Of a stretch of 64,000 nucleotides of DNA, positions 35,001-46,070 are shown piece by piece; position 1 is the first letter of the stretch; every line of letters begins with the position of its first letter. The position numbers and the translations under genes are program-made. The notes beneath the pieces are model-generated. The model made no database searches and was not told the origin of the DNA. It saw only the letters and a list, made by a program, of their open reading frames with translations. The stretch is from Leuctra nigra (lineage: Eukaryota > Arthropoda > Insecta > Plecoptera > Leuctridae): the NCBI GenBank assembly GCA_934045905.1, contig OW203768.1:19544770-19608769 (forward strand). Reading direction: 5' to 3'.

Positions 35001-36899
35001 TGACCAATCCATTCCAATCCCTCCTCAAAAGTGGCATACCTACATGTTTTTCATCTAATTATGGTTTCTGGGGGCTATTACAATGTGTTTTATAACCAAT
35101 TTAATATCACCACAAAATCGCGAAATCCCTCTTCCAGAAAAAACACATAAAACGAAATTGATGATTTTAAAAACGAATTTTAAGAAATAAAATCACCATT
35201 TAAAACAGGCTCTACCAATCGGTCATGTAAGGAAATTTACAGACTTGTTACCAATTAAAGAGTTTTGAATTGTTGTAAATGGAGATTTTGTACAAAGAAG
35301 GTCAAATCTCGGTCCTGCGTAAAATCATCACCAAAATAAATAGATATTTTTCAAAAAATTCCCGCCGGGCCAAAAGAGGGGTTTGTCAACCCCCCCCCCA
35401 AAAAAAACGCAGGTCGTTAACACTATGAATATGTTCATTTTCAGCGGCTAGGCACTCAATTTACTAGAACTGCACCCCTGTGCATGAGTTTGTTTTGATT
35501 GTAAGGATCATGTTTGACTGTTGAAGGTTTTGCATGCATCGGTGCTTGCTCATCAGCGCGTTACACTGAGCGTATTCCTCTAGCCAATAAAGCTTGTTTA
35601 CATTTTCGTATTGAAGCTTCTGCTGTGCACCCCTCCCCCCTTTCATAAATTCTGGATATCACCGAGTAGGTAGTACAATAACATTAATTGCAAATACCTA
35701 GTTCTCATTGCAGTAAGTAGCCTACCTACAACTGCAAGTACCTACACTTTGAAAGATTAAGTCACTAGGTACCTATTTGAGATTATAAAACTCTTTTTAT
35801 GCATACCCTCACATGAACTCTTACAAGGCCATTAACGACATAATCATGGGAATTTAATTACCAAACCACAATGCTGTTGAGTGTTGGTCTCTATATGTAA
35901 CCTACCTACAGCTCTTGACTGCTCACAAACAGCTCAATAATTTCATACAACAGAACAAATATTATAGGAGGTAACATTCTTACCGAATAAACGCCTTTCG
36001 TATCGTCTGATCGCTGAACTCAAATCCCTGGTCATTTTTGAACGGCTCATCGTAGGACGAAGCGTCGTAAGCCGAGGAAGTACCGTACATGGCTGGTTGT
36101 GAAGGTGGCGCTTGAGAGTTGACAGTACCAGGTGGCGGTGAAACGTGAGGGTTGACAAATCCGGCAGGCGGTGGGGCGTATGGGTTGACAAATCCGGAAG
36201 GCGGTGGAGCGTGAGGGTTGATGAATCCGCCAGGCGATGAAGAGCGAGTGTCGACAAATCCGGGAGGCGGTGGAGCAGAAGCAGTTCCGTACGTCACTGG
36301 TTCATAACCTGCGATACCTACAATCCAAATCATTGTTTGCATGAGCTTATTTTGTTTTATATAATGGTAAAAAAATTATACTTTCAACCATGCTGGAGTT
36401 ACATGTCAACTTTAACTAATGGTTAATCGAAGATATTTTGTATAGTGGTTTTATACCTTGGAGAAATTCTTCTGCAGACAACAGCACAAGTAATCACTAA
36501 TCACATACCTACCATCAACAAAATATCAAAACGCAGATTGACAGCCGTTCTGGCTTTTACACCAAGATGGTCGTGCAACAATTTGACAGGTCATGTGCAA
36601 ACTAAGAATACCTTACTCTTATCTATCTTACTTACAAGTTACAATACAACCAACAACTGCCTATTATTGCCTGCTGCAGGTATGATAAACATTGGCCATA
36701 TTCTCCATGATAGAGCACGCCTATTATTGCCTGCCGAAGATATTAGGTATGAATAGATGAATAGAGGTACTAGCACTAGCAGACTTAATGAATAATTCAA
36801 TTAATTTCAGATAAATATGCGAATAAAATATTGATAATATGAACCTTGATGTTGCGCAGGGTAATTAGTGCTCTCCTCCTGATATGGTGTCTTAGGCAT
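29016..36899 (-). CDS. Lifeguard/TMBIM family protein C (GRINA-like), four coding exons
   Basis: Exons on the minus strand: 36899-36845, 36317-35984, 31800-31530 and 29375-29016, giving 339 aa. The N-terminus starts MPKTPYQEESTNYPAQHQG. A Pro-rich segment follows with repeated PPPxGFVNPxA units, then EFSDQTIRKAFIRKVYS. The seven-helix BI-1 domain contains [47 protein letters not shown] and [14 protein letters not shown], with Asp294 and Asp322 as the paired conserved aspartates. The C-terminal half is closest to A, but the last exon is undivided as in B. The first donor reads GTTCAT, weak but in phase. It is divergent from the transporter gene, with about 950 bp between start codons. Confidence 0.93.
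29376..31529. other. Lifeguard C intron, no gene recognised
   Basis: AT-rich. It contains a dispersed repeat fragment at about 30420-30550 shared with 1690-1925. Near the acceptor side are a GC-rich motif (TCGGGGTCATGCGCCCTGGG at about 31340) and a poly-C tract (about 31453-31470). These last two resemble the ends of other transposon insertions here. Confidence 0.4.
31851..33004. mobile_element. Element with repeated CCAGTTATGGCCA motif
   Basis: Left end TAGGTGTACCAGTTATGGCC and right end CATAACTTGTACACCTA are inverted. At least seven copies of CAGTTATGGCCA or its complement TGGCCATAACTGG occur inside, at about 31859, 32053, 32075, 32401, 32428, 32577 and 32962, in both orientations. No coding frame was recognised. 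A second small element (32446-32573) is nested in it. The target duplication could not be fixed. Confidence 0.65.
32446..32573. mobile_element. Small nested MITE with CTATTCTAGAAC ends
   Basis: About 128 bp between two CAGTTATGGCC motifs. Ends GGGGCGCTATTCTAGAAC and GTTCTAGAATAGACCTCC are inverted. Internally AAATTCCA/TGGAATT words form further dyads. A 5-bp CCTGG occurs on both sides. Confidence 0.6.
33020..33215. mobile_element. MITE family 'GTACACTCGACAATT', copy 5
   Basis: Keeps GGTATTTGTACGAAATTGAT, TTGGCTGCTGGTTAGGTTCC, ATCAATGAAATCTGAGG, ACTTCATCGGATGATG and TTTCTTTCAAGAATACTGTT. The termini are degraded. Confidence 0.6.
33786..34239. mobile_element. MITE with AAGGTGGCTGGATCGATCGA termini
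   Basis: About 454 bp. Terminal inverted repeats of about 50 bp: TTAAGGTGGCTGGATCGATC, then GAGGTCATAGTCTCAGATCT at the left and the complement at the right. The interior block GGAAAAAAATTGAAAACAAT ACCAAC recurs at 56760-56800, marking a second, diverged copy. No coding capacity. Confidence 0.8.
34333..35224. mobile_element. Inverted-repeat element with GGTAGAGTCAGTTTTAAATGG ends
   Basis: Termini of about 34 bp: CCAATCGGTAGAGTCAGTTT, then TAAATGGTGAT at the left, facing ATCACCATTTAAAACAGGCT, then CTACCAATCGG at the right. It interrupts a dispersed repeat that also occurs at 3353-3500. No coding frame recognised. Confidence 0.6.
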
Positions 36900-37853
36900 T
36901 TTAAAACAATTACTGTGAACTTTAGTCTTTTTTACAACACTATAGCTTAACTTCTACCAAGTGCTGCCAGTATGGCATATGACTTGCTTGTATAGATAAG
37001 AGCTGTGAATGTGATATGTGGGTATTATAATGTATTGTAATTGCGTGGTGGGGCTTTACAGAACCAATTACTCATACTGGCATTAGCTAGCCCATGCCAT
37101 TGCTTATCAACAAAATTTCAAATACCTCGCCTCTCAGAGATAAAGAAGTCACCGTTGTGCGATAAGATAATGTTTACACAATTAGACGGTTCACATACAC
37201 TGACTCATACCTAGCTAGTTAGTTAGTTATATCACAGACTCGTTATAGCCGAAGAGGAAGGATCTATCTTGATCATGCACAACCACTTAGGCATGACATG
37301 ACAACTCGATCTTGGATCTTTCCAGAATTTTCTACATTTATAAACTTCCAACACAATCAAATAATACCTATTTCAATTATGTACTTTTCAGTTTTACCTG
37401 TATATTCTCTACTTCTGCAATAATTGATATGAGAGAGAAGAGAAGAGAATTGTTTGATTTTTTTGTAGTTACACAACCAAACTTCGTTTTGACAGTTCGA
37501 CTTCTCGTCGTTCTTTTAAATTTTAAAGGTCAGCTGTTAATGTTATCCACAGCCTTGTGAATTTCAAGGCCAACACACCACCATGTTTGTTTTGATAACT
37601 GCGGTTGACAGTTCATTTATTCAGCTGAGCTGGCAATGTTTTGAGTTTTGAATTATAAATAAGTAGTACATTTTTATTATAACATCATTCATAATGTAAT
37701 ACCAAAGGTTATTGTCCACGTAATGTCTAAATATTCGCTTTTAAACTCTTTAAACTTCTTGTCGTGTTACGGTCTTATTGATGTTCGCACATAACCTAAT
37801 CTCTTTGTGGTTTTAGACCCCCTACCTTATTGTACACAAGTCACGAAATTACA
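36900..37853. promoter_or_regulatory. Divergent intergenic region between Lifeguard C and SLC38A10-like gene
   Basis: The 954 bp between the two start codons must hold both promoters and 5' untranslated sequence. A TTTTAG acceptor at 37815-37816 followed by an open leader suggests the transporter start codon lies in its second exon. No TATA box or CpG cluster stands out. Confidence 0.45.
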
Positions 37854-40800
37854 ATGGGTAGCACAAATACGGGTGCAGTAATGACCATAGCTAATAGTAT
37901 TATCGGTGTGAGTGTTTTGGCTATGCCCTTCTGCTTCAAGGAATGTGGCATAGTCCTATCGATCTTGATGTTGATACTGAGCAGCATCTTGTCACGTTTG
38001 ACTTGTTATTTGCTCCTCAAATCAGCTGTAATGGCTCGACGGAGAAATTTTGAGTTCCTTGGTAAGTGCGAATGCCTCTAGAAGATACAAATAAATTTAT
38101 TCCATTGGAGCAAAAATAGTATTCAAGTTATTGTTTCATTGTTTCAGCATTTCATATATTTGGGCCGACCGGAAAGTTCGTGGCTGAATTGTGCATCATT
38201 GGATTCCTGATGGGAACTTGCATCGCATTCTTTGTAGTTGTCGGGGATCTTGGGCCGGCCATCATATCGAAAACACTTGATATCGACGACTTCTCAGCAG
38301 CTCTGAGGCCTAGTGTGTTAATCGGTACGTGGAAGTTGCTGTGTGATAATGTGACGTAAATTATCACATCAGCGCAACATCATACTTCGGTTTTACTTCT
38401 TGAGTTTTTTGACTAACCTACCTTCCATATGTTCATACCATACCTGAAGGTCACAGTTTTCCATCTGAATTTTATCTTTTGTTTGTACACGTTTATTTTA
38501 TTGTCTTTTTATCTTTTAGCATTAAATATTAAATTTTTAAAAGGTAATAATTTTGTGAGGCATTTAAACCATAGTGTAAGGTGGTTTCAGCTAAGTAAAA
38601 ATGGACTCATTTTGAGCACAAAATATAGGTACGTTGAACTTTGAGCTTTTAACTGAATTTAAAAATGTGTATCTACCCCTACTTTTTAAATCTAGGAAAA
38701 TTCTCCGATGTGAAATATGTTGTTAGGTATTTGTTAAGCAAGCCTTCATATTGCATGCAAATTTATGTTTGTGCAAACTTTGCTTACTGCTTTACTGACC
38801 TTGGTAACAGCAATGACGATTTCTTATCAAATGCTTACCACATTTGACAAATATTTCAAACAAACATAACATTTCTGTAAGTCAATAACTCTTCAAATTC
38901 TTTACTTATTTGTCTGAAAATTTGTTAGAAACTCATAAAATTTTGGTCCCAATGACCATAAAAAATTTGAAGTTGATTTGTCCATAGAGATTCATATACT
39001 TACAGAGAGGGGCAAGTAGATAGCCAGCCTTGGTATGATGCGATGTACATTGTCAGGGTAGATCTGAGCATGCTCAGCCACCATCTTGGAGATTATTTCA
39101 AAAATTACTTTAAAAATGGCACCCCCCTCGATTGTAATGTTGTTGGCAAGAGACTTGAATGTTACTTTGTACTAACCTTCAGTGCATACTTCACAGTAAC
39201 AAACAACACAGAACAAATAAATGTACAGTAAAAACAAGATATAATATTGTAATAGTCTTCTGATTCAAGTTAAAAACGTGTTTCTAGTAAGTTTAAAATT
39301 TGACAGCTCAAAGTAATTTTTTCACTGCCTTCCGAATTAATTTTCCATTTCAGTGGCAGTGAATTATTAAATATCTCCAATATGGAGAAAAAGGATCTTT
39401 CAAAATTAGTCAAGCATTAACCAGTAGTTACCCCTCTCTGTAATATATCTCTATGATTTGTCAAACATTTCCATGTTCAATTTTCAACCAGTCACTTGTA
39501 AGATCTTATTCAAAAACTATGTACCTGCTCATCTGACAGCAATGTGTTTGCATTTCAGGGTTGGAAAAAACCCTGGTTTTTTTAAAAATAATTTGCCCAG
39601 TGGGTTTTTTCGGGCTTTTTTGGGTTTTTTCAAATGTTGTTTATTTTGTATAGGTAATGTTTTGAATTATCAACATTTTAAGTAGTAATTTTCAATATAA
39701 ATTATGGTCTATAGGCACCGAGTGTTCGCCACGAGTGAGAGAAATTAGCAACATTTGTGGGAAGATCGTCAACTGTTTTATTTCTCATTGGCCGTGACCT
39801 AGCAACCGATCAGATGTCAACAAATGTACTCAAAATATTTCGGAATCAGAACTTAGTCGCGCAAATTAATATTGTGATCAGATTCAGTGAAATTGTGAAC
39901 ACTTTGTTGTTAATATTTTGTAGGCGAATAAACATTAGATAAACTTGTGTAAATTTTAAGAATTGATAATGCGTAATATGTGCAGCAACATAACATATAA
40001 CTGCAGCAACTTGGACGCCTTGCCAAAAGGTAAGCTTCCTTCCCACAGATTAGGTGGCTCTGTCTGTACTTTTGCAGTGCCATCTGTTGTCTAAACACGC
40101 TGCCTATTGGATGTATCTATAAAAGTGTTGGTCTACCCTCTTTCAATAACCTTATGAATATTACATAATATCGATGTAATTCACCTTTCTTTATTAATTT
40201 GAGAAGTGTTTGCAATTGAAATAAATAATGGTTAAATATTAAATTAAAACCATTAAAACTTTTTTTCATGATTTTTTGTGAAAAAAATCACTTTTAGTAA
40301 AAAAAAACACGGGTTTTTTCACGTGTGTTTTACCCGAAAAACAAGCTGGGTTTTTATTAGTTGAACAGTGTGACCTATTCAGGCAAAAAAAAAGAATATC
40401 AGAAAGTAAAGTATTATAAACGCCTTGTAGTAACACTCGCTTGATTGCCTTCTGATGTGTCTTATGCGAGTACCCAATCCCGTAGGCCTGGCGTTGATCG
40501 TGGTGCTCCCACTCGGCCTGCTGCGTAACGTTGACAGCTTGAGCAGCATCTGCACCGCCACGATCGGCTTCTACGTTTGTCTCGTGCTGAAAGTCGTCGT
40601 CGAGGCTCTGCCGCACTTGATGTCCGGCATCTGGCTAGAGAAGGTGAACCTGTGGCGTCCTGCGGGCGTCTTACAGTGCTTGCCTATCTTCTCCATGGCT
40701 CTCTTTTGCCAGACGTAAGTTATTTTTAAAATTTTATTCAGACATAGTTAGAGATGTGAGCCGAGAATATTCTCATGAGAATATTCTCCGTGCTCGAGAA

Positions 40801-43800
40801 TATTCTCAAAGAGATTATTCTCCGAGAATATTTGAGAATATTCTCACAAGAGGTTTGAAAATTATTATTATATATATATATAATATATAAAAAGTTCATC
40901 CCAAATTCAATAATGAATTTGGTAATTTTCGATAAAACTGTTTTCTAAGCGATTTCAAACTCATAAAATGTCAATAAGACTGTAATTACTTGACTGATTG
41001 GGCTAAAATGACTTGCAAAATGTTACATAATGTTTGACTTGATTACCATGCAAAATGTGAACCTTTATCGAAACATTTTGATTTTCGACCAATCAGAAGG
41101 TACCTATTATTTAAACTTAAACCAATTGGAAGATTTGGCTGAAACTTTGATAGATTTTAGTCACTGTAGGACACAATGGCTTAGTAAAATTTGAAATTGA
41201 TCGGATAAACCAACTGGAAGATAATTTTTTTTAAATTAGAACCAATCAATGGATTTCAAGTAGTTAGGGTCTGCAATGCCCAGAGATGGTCTGAGCATGA
41301 GTGCAAAATTTCAGCTCGATCGGAGAAACGATGCGACCCGTATAAAGGTACGGAATGAAAAAAAATTGAAGGTCCCTGCGCCAACATCTTCATGTTTGAA
41401 ACCTGATTCCCGACTTGTTCTCCATAACAATATATGTATGCAAGATGCATAAAAGTGTATAATTTTTGGATTTGAACTAAAAGTTCGAGTTTTTATAAGC
41501 TTAGATGCATTTTTAAGAATATGCTTGAGAAAATTCTCGTGCTCGAGAATATTCTCGAGAATATTCCCGAGAATATTCTCAAAAAGAATATGCTCGAGCA
41601 TTTTACATCACTAGACATAGTGCAATAGGGCACAAGCCAAACTTTTCCCCGCTATTGTGCTGCAGCGCTGCCATCGGGAGTGAGTAAGAAGTGTGAAGTA
41701 AGCTGTTCCTACCACTCAAAATTAAAACTCGCGATACTTTATTTTGACAGGCGTAAGAAGATGTTCCTACTCACTGTTTAGATACATATATATTTTACTC
41801 TAGTATAATAAAATGTGTAAAAATAAGAAGATAGTGCAATATCTAAAGCAAATTCTATTTCAATCTGAAGCGACACCCTCTCAATTGTTTAAATTGGAAG
41901 TTACAAAATTCCATTGTGCAGTGAGTCAGTTCAAGAAAGCACTGGAAACAAAAATAATTCTGTGAGCTGTCATTACATGATCAAAATATCATTATTACAC
42001 TATAATTTCTAATAATTATCCACTCTTTCGGTAAATAACCAAATGTCAACATTAATTCTTATAATATAACATGAAAATACGGACTGTGGGGTAAGAAATA
42101 CTTTGAATTGAAAAGTACAACCTCTTTTTTTTTTATTGTCTGGGGCTTAACGTCGCACTGTTCTGCAGCGAGGCTAATGGCGACGGATGAATGATTATGT
42201 TGATGATTGGGAGATGATGGTGAAGAGTGGGTAAGGATGGAAGGTGGGAAGGAGGCGGTCGTGGCCTATTAGTAAAAACCTTCCCAGCATTTGCCTGTCG
42301 ACTGAGGGAAAACCACGAAAAAACCCCAGTCAGGAAGGACGGCCGCGGGAATCGAACCCTGGCCTCTGGAATACAAGTTTAGAGCGTTAACCACTCACCC
42401 AACCTGTTCGATTATGAAGAAGAAATACTAAGAATGGATGGTGGGAAAGAAGTGGTCGTAGCCTATTAGGGGAGCATTACCAGAGTTTGCTCCTCGACTG
42501 AGGAAAACCACGAAATCCTCAGTCAGGCCCTGGGAAATGAACCGGGACCTCCGAAGTGTAATCAGAGCACTGACAAATTTGGATGGATTGGATTCGTAAT
42601 AGGTAATTCGAACCAAAATGGCCGAAAGTGGCCGATCCTGGCCAAAGTGGCCGATCCTGTAGTCCTAGCTTGGCATCGTCCCATCTAAGTAGCAGTTTTT
42701 ACTGCTCCTTGAATGTAGGTAAAACACCGGACACACTGTCAACTTCTGCGAGAGTGGATAGCAGCTCTCTCATTGGCTGACAGCTGTCACGTGACCGTCA
42801 AATAAGATCACGTGACAGCTGTCAGCCAATGAGAGAGCTGCTCTCCACTCTCGCAGAAGTTGACAGTGTGTCCGGTGTTTAATGAATAATTTTATTAATC
42901 ACGAGTAGTGAACATTATTATGGTAGACTCTCACAGTCACGTAACTCTATTTTAGTTTTTCTATCGATCTGAAAATTTGACCACAGTAATGTCATACAAG
43001 CAGAGACCGTATCTTTGTTTATCTCGGCTATGTTCTAAATGTTTTCTTGTAGCCAACTAGTAATAATATCTTGGTCATCCACAGGCAACTGTTTGAAATC
43101 TACGAATCGATTCCCAACCCGTCATTTGAGCGGATGAACGGTGCCGTCCGGTCAGCGATAAACCTATGTGCTGGAGTCTACATATCAGTTGGCTTCTTCG
43201 GCTACGTTGCTTTCTGCACACAGACATTTGGTGGTGAGCATTTTGTAGAATTAGACGTTGACTTGTGATGCAATACATAGTTGGTACATTCTGTCTTTTA
43301 AATGGTGGATTTGAATTACAGGAAACATTTTGATGAGCTTTTCTCCTACCATGATGAGCGAGGTGATAAAACTTGGATTTGTTATGTCGGTTGCTGTGAG
43401 TTTTCCCCTCGTCATCTTCCCGTGCCGAGCAAGTCTCTACTCTCTACTTTTTAGAGGCGTAAGTTAAATACACAGTCTTTTAATTGTTTTGATTTAGTAC
43501 CTACCTACTGTTCTTATTTCTGGGTAGAAAAAGAAAGCCATTAGTCCCGGCTCCCAGTGAAACATTTCTTTTGACCTACATATATTTTAATCTTTAACAG
43601 ATTCAATTCCCACCGCACGAGGGAGGAAACACTTTCATACCGGAGGCGAGGTTCAAATGCATCACTGTCTTCATCATCGCCTTCTCGCTGGTCATCGGAT
43701 TGCTGATTCCGAACATTGAACTCGTGTTGGGTCTCGTGGGCTCGACGATTGGCGTAGGAATATGCGTCATGTTTCCCGCACTTGCTTTCATCTTCGTGTC

Positions 43801-45547
43801 AACTAAAGACACAGCTGATCGGGTCATCGCCCAGTTCCTCCTCTTCGTCGGTATTCTGATCCTCGTACTGGGCACATACGCGACTATCTACGCGGCGAAT
43901 GAGACGCCGGCCGATCGCATCGCCATCCCAGATCTTCCCAAAATAGATCCCGCCCTCGACAAAGTGGAAATAAAGCTGCCGCAAATCGTGGAAAAAACTG
44001 AAGTGAAGGAGATTGACATTGGAGTTGTCAAAGAAGCAGATGTGGAAGCAAGAAAAGAACCACCCGTACCTGTTGATCCAATCGTAGACCAAGTTCAAAT
44101 CAAACCGATTGAAGAAGACAAGAAGACGGACGAGGACAAACCTAAAGTTCCTGACATTAAAGTAGAAAATGTTCTGGAAGAAACGAATGTAAGCAAAGAG
44201 AAGGTGAAGGGAGAAGCAGTGATTGACAAGGATGCCCTGAAGAAGGAAGACGAGGAATTAGCTCTAGCTAATATTGACACTGATCAGGTGAAGAAGGAGA
44301 ACGATTTGCTGAAAACTTTAGAGAAGCATAAAGAAGAACAGAACAAACTTCTTGAAGAGCAGAGAGAAATCATTCAGAAACTGAAAGAGGAGAAGATAGA
44401 AAACAAGAAGGAGAAGGATGACAATCCCTCTGCAGTTGTCGACAGCAAAGACAATGCTCCGGTGAAGAATGTGGCGGCCAGCAATGACGGTAAACTTCAG
44501 CAACAAATTAACGAACAGCACGTGAAAGTAGAAGAAGAGAAGGAAATATTGAAGATTTTGGTGGACAAAGCAGCAGATAATGCTCTCAAGGACAAAGCGG
44601 CAGATAGTGCTCTCAGAGACAGAACCGTTTTAAGTCAAGATGCTGCTGGGAAACTCAAGAATGACATTCTTGAAGAGAAAATTCTACCTGTAGTAGTAAT
44701 ACCGAAAATCCCAGAAACTGTGAATGCACCAATTAAGGATCCAATAAAACAATATTCTTCCAAGCAACCAATAGCATATCAACAGAGATTCTTGAACAAA
44801 GAAAACAACGTCAAGCCAGAAGTAATAAATAATGTAATTCCGGAAATAAAACCTGGAGTTCCGTTCATTCCTATCAAAACTTTAGTCGGACCACCTCCTA
44901 AGATACGTCAGCAAAATGTTCTAGACGTGAAAGACAATGTATACGAAATACCAAATAATCTTCCAAACATAAAAGCAGATGAAATTGCATCTTTGGATGG
45001 GGTTAAGAAGAATAGTGTGAATGCTCTGGATGATGCAAAGTCCATGCGAAGAGACATCTTGGAGACAGACGAAGAAACGCACGAAAGAGAGAAGCGCGAA
45101 GCTCTGATGATGAATAACACTGTCGGCGTAGTACCAGACGATGGCGTAGTTCCAGACGTCGGCGTCGTAGTACCAGCCGTCGGCGAGAGACCAGATGCCG
45201 ACAACGTTTCAGAGGTGAAAGAAGGAGAAAACTGTCGAGCGCAGGACAAAACAAACTCGACCAAAGATGTAATTTCAAGCGACGTTCAGTTGCCCACATC
45301 CAGTGTGGTTGAGCTGGCGAAAGATAACAGCGGTGATTCTTTGATTAAAATAAGCTCGCATTTGACAGACCCAATTTTGGACGTAAACGTCAAAGATTTG
45401 GACAGAAGATTGGATTTGGATATTAGTAACGAGATCAGTGCTTTGAAACCGATGCCGAGAGATTTGAAGTCCTTGGAGAAAGATCGTAAGATTGAAGTTG
45501 TTGACAAAGATGCTGTGATCATGAATGATACAGATGCAGTAAAATAA
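37854..45547 (+). CDS. SLC38A10: SLC38A10-like sodium-coupled amino-acid transporter, six coding exons
   Basis: Exons: 37854-38061, 38148-38324, 40486-40714, 43085-43233, 43322-43458 and 43601-45547, all GT-AG and in phase, giving 948 aa. Residues 1-400 form the amino-acid/auxin-permease membrane domain: ANSIIGVSVLAMPFCFKECG in helix 1 (about 12-31), LMGTCIAFFVVVGDLGP in exon 2, VLPLGLLRNVDSL in exon 3, and GLLIPNIELVLGLVGSTIG. The N-terminal motif, the LGTCIAF-type block and the very long tail fit SLC38A10 (SNAT10) better than shorter SNATs. Residues 400-948 are a charged Lys/Glu/Val-rich cytosolic tail with a likely coiled coil at about 534-573. The start is the first ATG in frame with the permease motif. 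The introns carry hAT, SINE and hairpin elements. Confidence 0.92.
39556..40370. mobile_element. Probable hAT-related element with CAGGGTTGGAAAAAACCC end
   Basis: Left end CAGGGTTGGAAAAAACCCTG is followed by GGGTTTTTT words; the right side has complementary stretches such as AAAAAACACGGGTTTTTTCA and GCTGGGTTTTTATT. This style of terminus is known from hAT elements in many animals. The right terminus is decayed and no target duplication was found. It lies in intron 2 of the transporter. Confidence 0.5.
40749..41613. mobile_element. hAT element with GAGAATATTCTC subterminal repeats, exact TSD GACATAGT
   Basis: 865 bp. Ends are TAGAGATGTGAGCCGAG and TTTTACATCACTA. Identical flanks GACATAGT lie at 40741-40748 and 41614-41621. 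The palindrome GAGAATATTCTC and variants fill the first and last 80 bp. The interior (about 40920-41360) is a copy of a dispersed repeat also found at 50613-51170 and 51990-52620. Confidence 0.88.
42118..42408 (-). mobile_element. tRNA-derived SINE, full length
   Basis: On the minus strand it begins with an A-box-like GTGAGTGGTTAACGC and a B box GGTTCGATTCCC, about 45 bp apart. Then come a central domain (TTTTTTCGTGGTTTTCCCTC, CAGGCAAATGCTGGGA, GGCCACGACCGCCTCC) and a 3' end CGCTGCAGAACAGTGCGACG, TTAAGCCCCAGAC, with an A-rich tail. The tRNA-like head shows RNA polymerase III ancestry. It is in transporter intron 3, antisense to the gene. Confidence 0.85.
42416..42575 (-). mobile_element. Second, partial SINE copy
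   Basis: On the minus strand: B-box-like GGTTCATTTCCC, then TTTCGTGGTTTTCCTCAGTC, and CTAATAGGCTACGACC, matching the central domain of the adjacent SINE. The head and the 3' end are eroded. Confidence 0.7.
42722..42880. repeat. Near-perfect 159-bp hairpin (foldback)
   Basis: Two arms of 73 bp: 42722-42794, starting AAACACCGGACACACTGTCA, and 42808-42880, ending TGACAGTGTGTCCGGTGTTT. They differ at about one position and are separated by a 13-bp loop. The arms contain CAGCTGTCACGTGA and GCCAATGAGAGAGCTG. It is likely a foldback MITE in transporter intron 3. No clear target duplication. Confidence 0.85.
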
Positions 45548-46070
45548 GTCAGAAAGTACGTATCTAGCTGTAATATCTAAGTAGATAAGCACCTTTAGTA
45601 TCAAGTAAAATGAACAAATGTTATTAATTTTAATTGTACCTAATGTAAATTTGATGAAATCATCTAAATTATTGTAACAAATTACTTTTTCACCAAGTTA
45701 TCTATCTTCTTCCATTTATGAGAGTATTAATGAATGTATAATTACAACTTCTTCCTAATGTTGAATGACAGATGGTAACATGCAGAGTGGATAGAAAATC
45801 ACAGCCTTGTATACATAGAATGGACGGTGAGTCTACTTCATGGCACCAATGACATACTTTTCTAGACGATGCGATTGCAGCGGCCGAATAGAGAACTACT
45901 GTATTTTTCTAGTTCAGCTAATTCCCTCACCGCATGAAGGAGGTCGCTTCGATCTATTTGAGTTTCACCTCCAATCACAAAATCATATACACTGGGTAAC
46001 ATGGCAAATGCATGGAGTGGACTCACTATTCTTATGTATAGAAACCGCTTATTTCCATTCGCTTTGACAG
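45548..46070 (+). other. Transporter 3' untranslated region (start)
   Basis: Sequence after the stop codon. No strong poly(A) signal occurs before the palindrome at 46071. An AATAAA at 48540-48545 is the next good candidate. Confidence 0.35.

Noticed and set aside
42350..42408. tRNA gene candidate from A-box and B-box matches
   Set aside because: No complete cloverleaf or anticodon arm; the head is joined to a SINE body and tail.
43603..45604. Minus-strand frames within the transporter's last exon
   Set aside because: Antisense of a clearly coding 1947-bp exon.
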